In this document: piece after piece, positions 5,159 to 5,524 of the stretch | Layout of the letters: every line of letters starts with the position of its first letter | Numbering within the stretch: the first letter of the stretch is position 1 | From: CAYRJA01 sp964424455 | GTDB lineage: Bacteria; Bacteroidota; Bacteroidia; Chitinophagales; UBA10324 | DNA length: 5,524 nucleotides | NCBI GenBank assembly: GCA_964424455.1 | Contig: CAYRJA010000139.1 | Coordinates: 1 to 5,524, forward strand | Direction: 5' to 3' | Position numbers and translations under genes: made by a program | Notes under the pieces: generated by a model | Database searches by the model: none | Told to the model about the DNA's origin: nothing | What the model saw: the letters and a program-made list of their open reading frames with translations, nothing else

Positions 5159-5524
5159 AAATTAAGTTGATCCGTTTTGCCGCCATATCAGGCATTTGCG
5201 CAGTAGCGCTGGGTGCCATGGGAGCACATCAGCTCAAAGGATTGCTGAGTCCCGAAATGATGGATGCCTTCAAAACAGGAGTGTATTATCAGTTTTTTCA
5301 TACCCTTGCTGTGATGGTGATTGCCGTAATCAATGATGACAGCAAATGGCTGAAGAGAAGCTCATCGTTTTTCATTGCAGGAACAGTGCTGTTCAGCGGC
5401 TCCATTTATGGACTTGCATTGTCATCGCTCAGCGGCAACATCTGGAAGTGGCTGGGTCCGCTCACACCTCTTGGAGGTTTGTGTTTTATGGCAGGATGGT
5501 TGTTTTTAATTTTTTATACGTTCA
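5155..5524 (+). CDS. DUF423 family inner-membrane protein (3' end cut by the window)
   Basis: The visible 123 residues begin at an ATG that overlaps the preceding stop codon as ATGA (5155-5158), a layout typical of translational coupling. Four hydrophobic segments are seen at about 6-24, 44-60, 70-92 and 99-121. Family hallmarks are present in order: GAMGAHQLK (20-28), FKTGVYYQFFHTLA (39-52), LFSGSIYGLAL (79-89) and GPLTPLGG (101-108). These match DUF423 (the E. coli YgdD family), small four-helix inner-membrane proteins of unclear function, usually about 120-130 residues long. Only the last few codons are therefore missing. The reading frame is open to the window edge and no stop is visible. 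Confidence 0.88.
   Translation, partial: MKIKLIRFAAISGICAVALGAMGAHQLKGLLSPEMMDAFKTGVYYQFFHTLAVMVIAVINDDSKWLKRSSSFFIAGTVLFSGSIYGLALSSLSGNIWKWLGPLTPLGGLCFMAGWLFLIFYTF

Overview
The window reads as chromosomal DNA from a member of the Bacteroidota, probably a Chitinophagales/Sphingobacteriales-like or uncultured lineage. This rests on four signs. Two secreted Kelch proteins end in what look like type IX secretion (T9SS) sorting domains. A small lipoprotein resembles the Bacteroidota family DUF4907. Three upstream regions carry close or exact matches to the Bacteroidota -7 promoter element TAnnTTTG. Clear Shine-Dalgarno sequences are nearly absent. All genes are on the + strand. I cannot name a species.

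Layout. Positions 1-319 are non-coding and hold a direct tandem repeat of 144 bp: two full copies about 90% identical and a third, decayed fragment. Each copy contains short GC-rich palindromes, most of them preceded by GTAG, as in REP-type elements. A stand-alone GT4-type glycosyltransferase gene follows (383-1441). Next comes a 253-bp gap with several stem-loops, the last of which (1556-1606) is a plausible terminator. Then come two tandem paralogous genes (1695-2867 and 3014-4198). Each encodes a signal peptide, a six-bladed Kelch propeller and a C-terminal T9SS-like domain. A DUF4907-like lipoprotein (4254-4589) lies directly downstream. The window ends with a conserved hypothetical protein that has a Tudor/SH3-like N-terminus (4619-5158), and a DUF423 membrane protein overlapping it by 4 nt and cut by the window edge (5155-5524).

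How the genes may work together. The two Kelch proteins and the lipoprotein are all predicted to be exported and may form a small cell-surface module: two secreted propellers and a lipid-anchored partner. That is an inference from adjacency and from my recollection that DUF4907 genes often neighbour Kelch genes. The last two genes are probably co-translated through an ATGA overlap and look like ordinary core genes. They are visibly richer in GC than the AT-rich Kelch pair. The glycosyltransferase appears to be a separate transcription unit.

I see no rRNA, tRNA, CRISPR array, transposase or integrase. The least ordinary parts are the GTAG-hairpin tandem array and the duplicated Kelch plus lipoprotein module.
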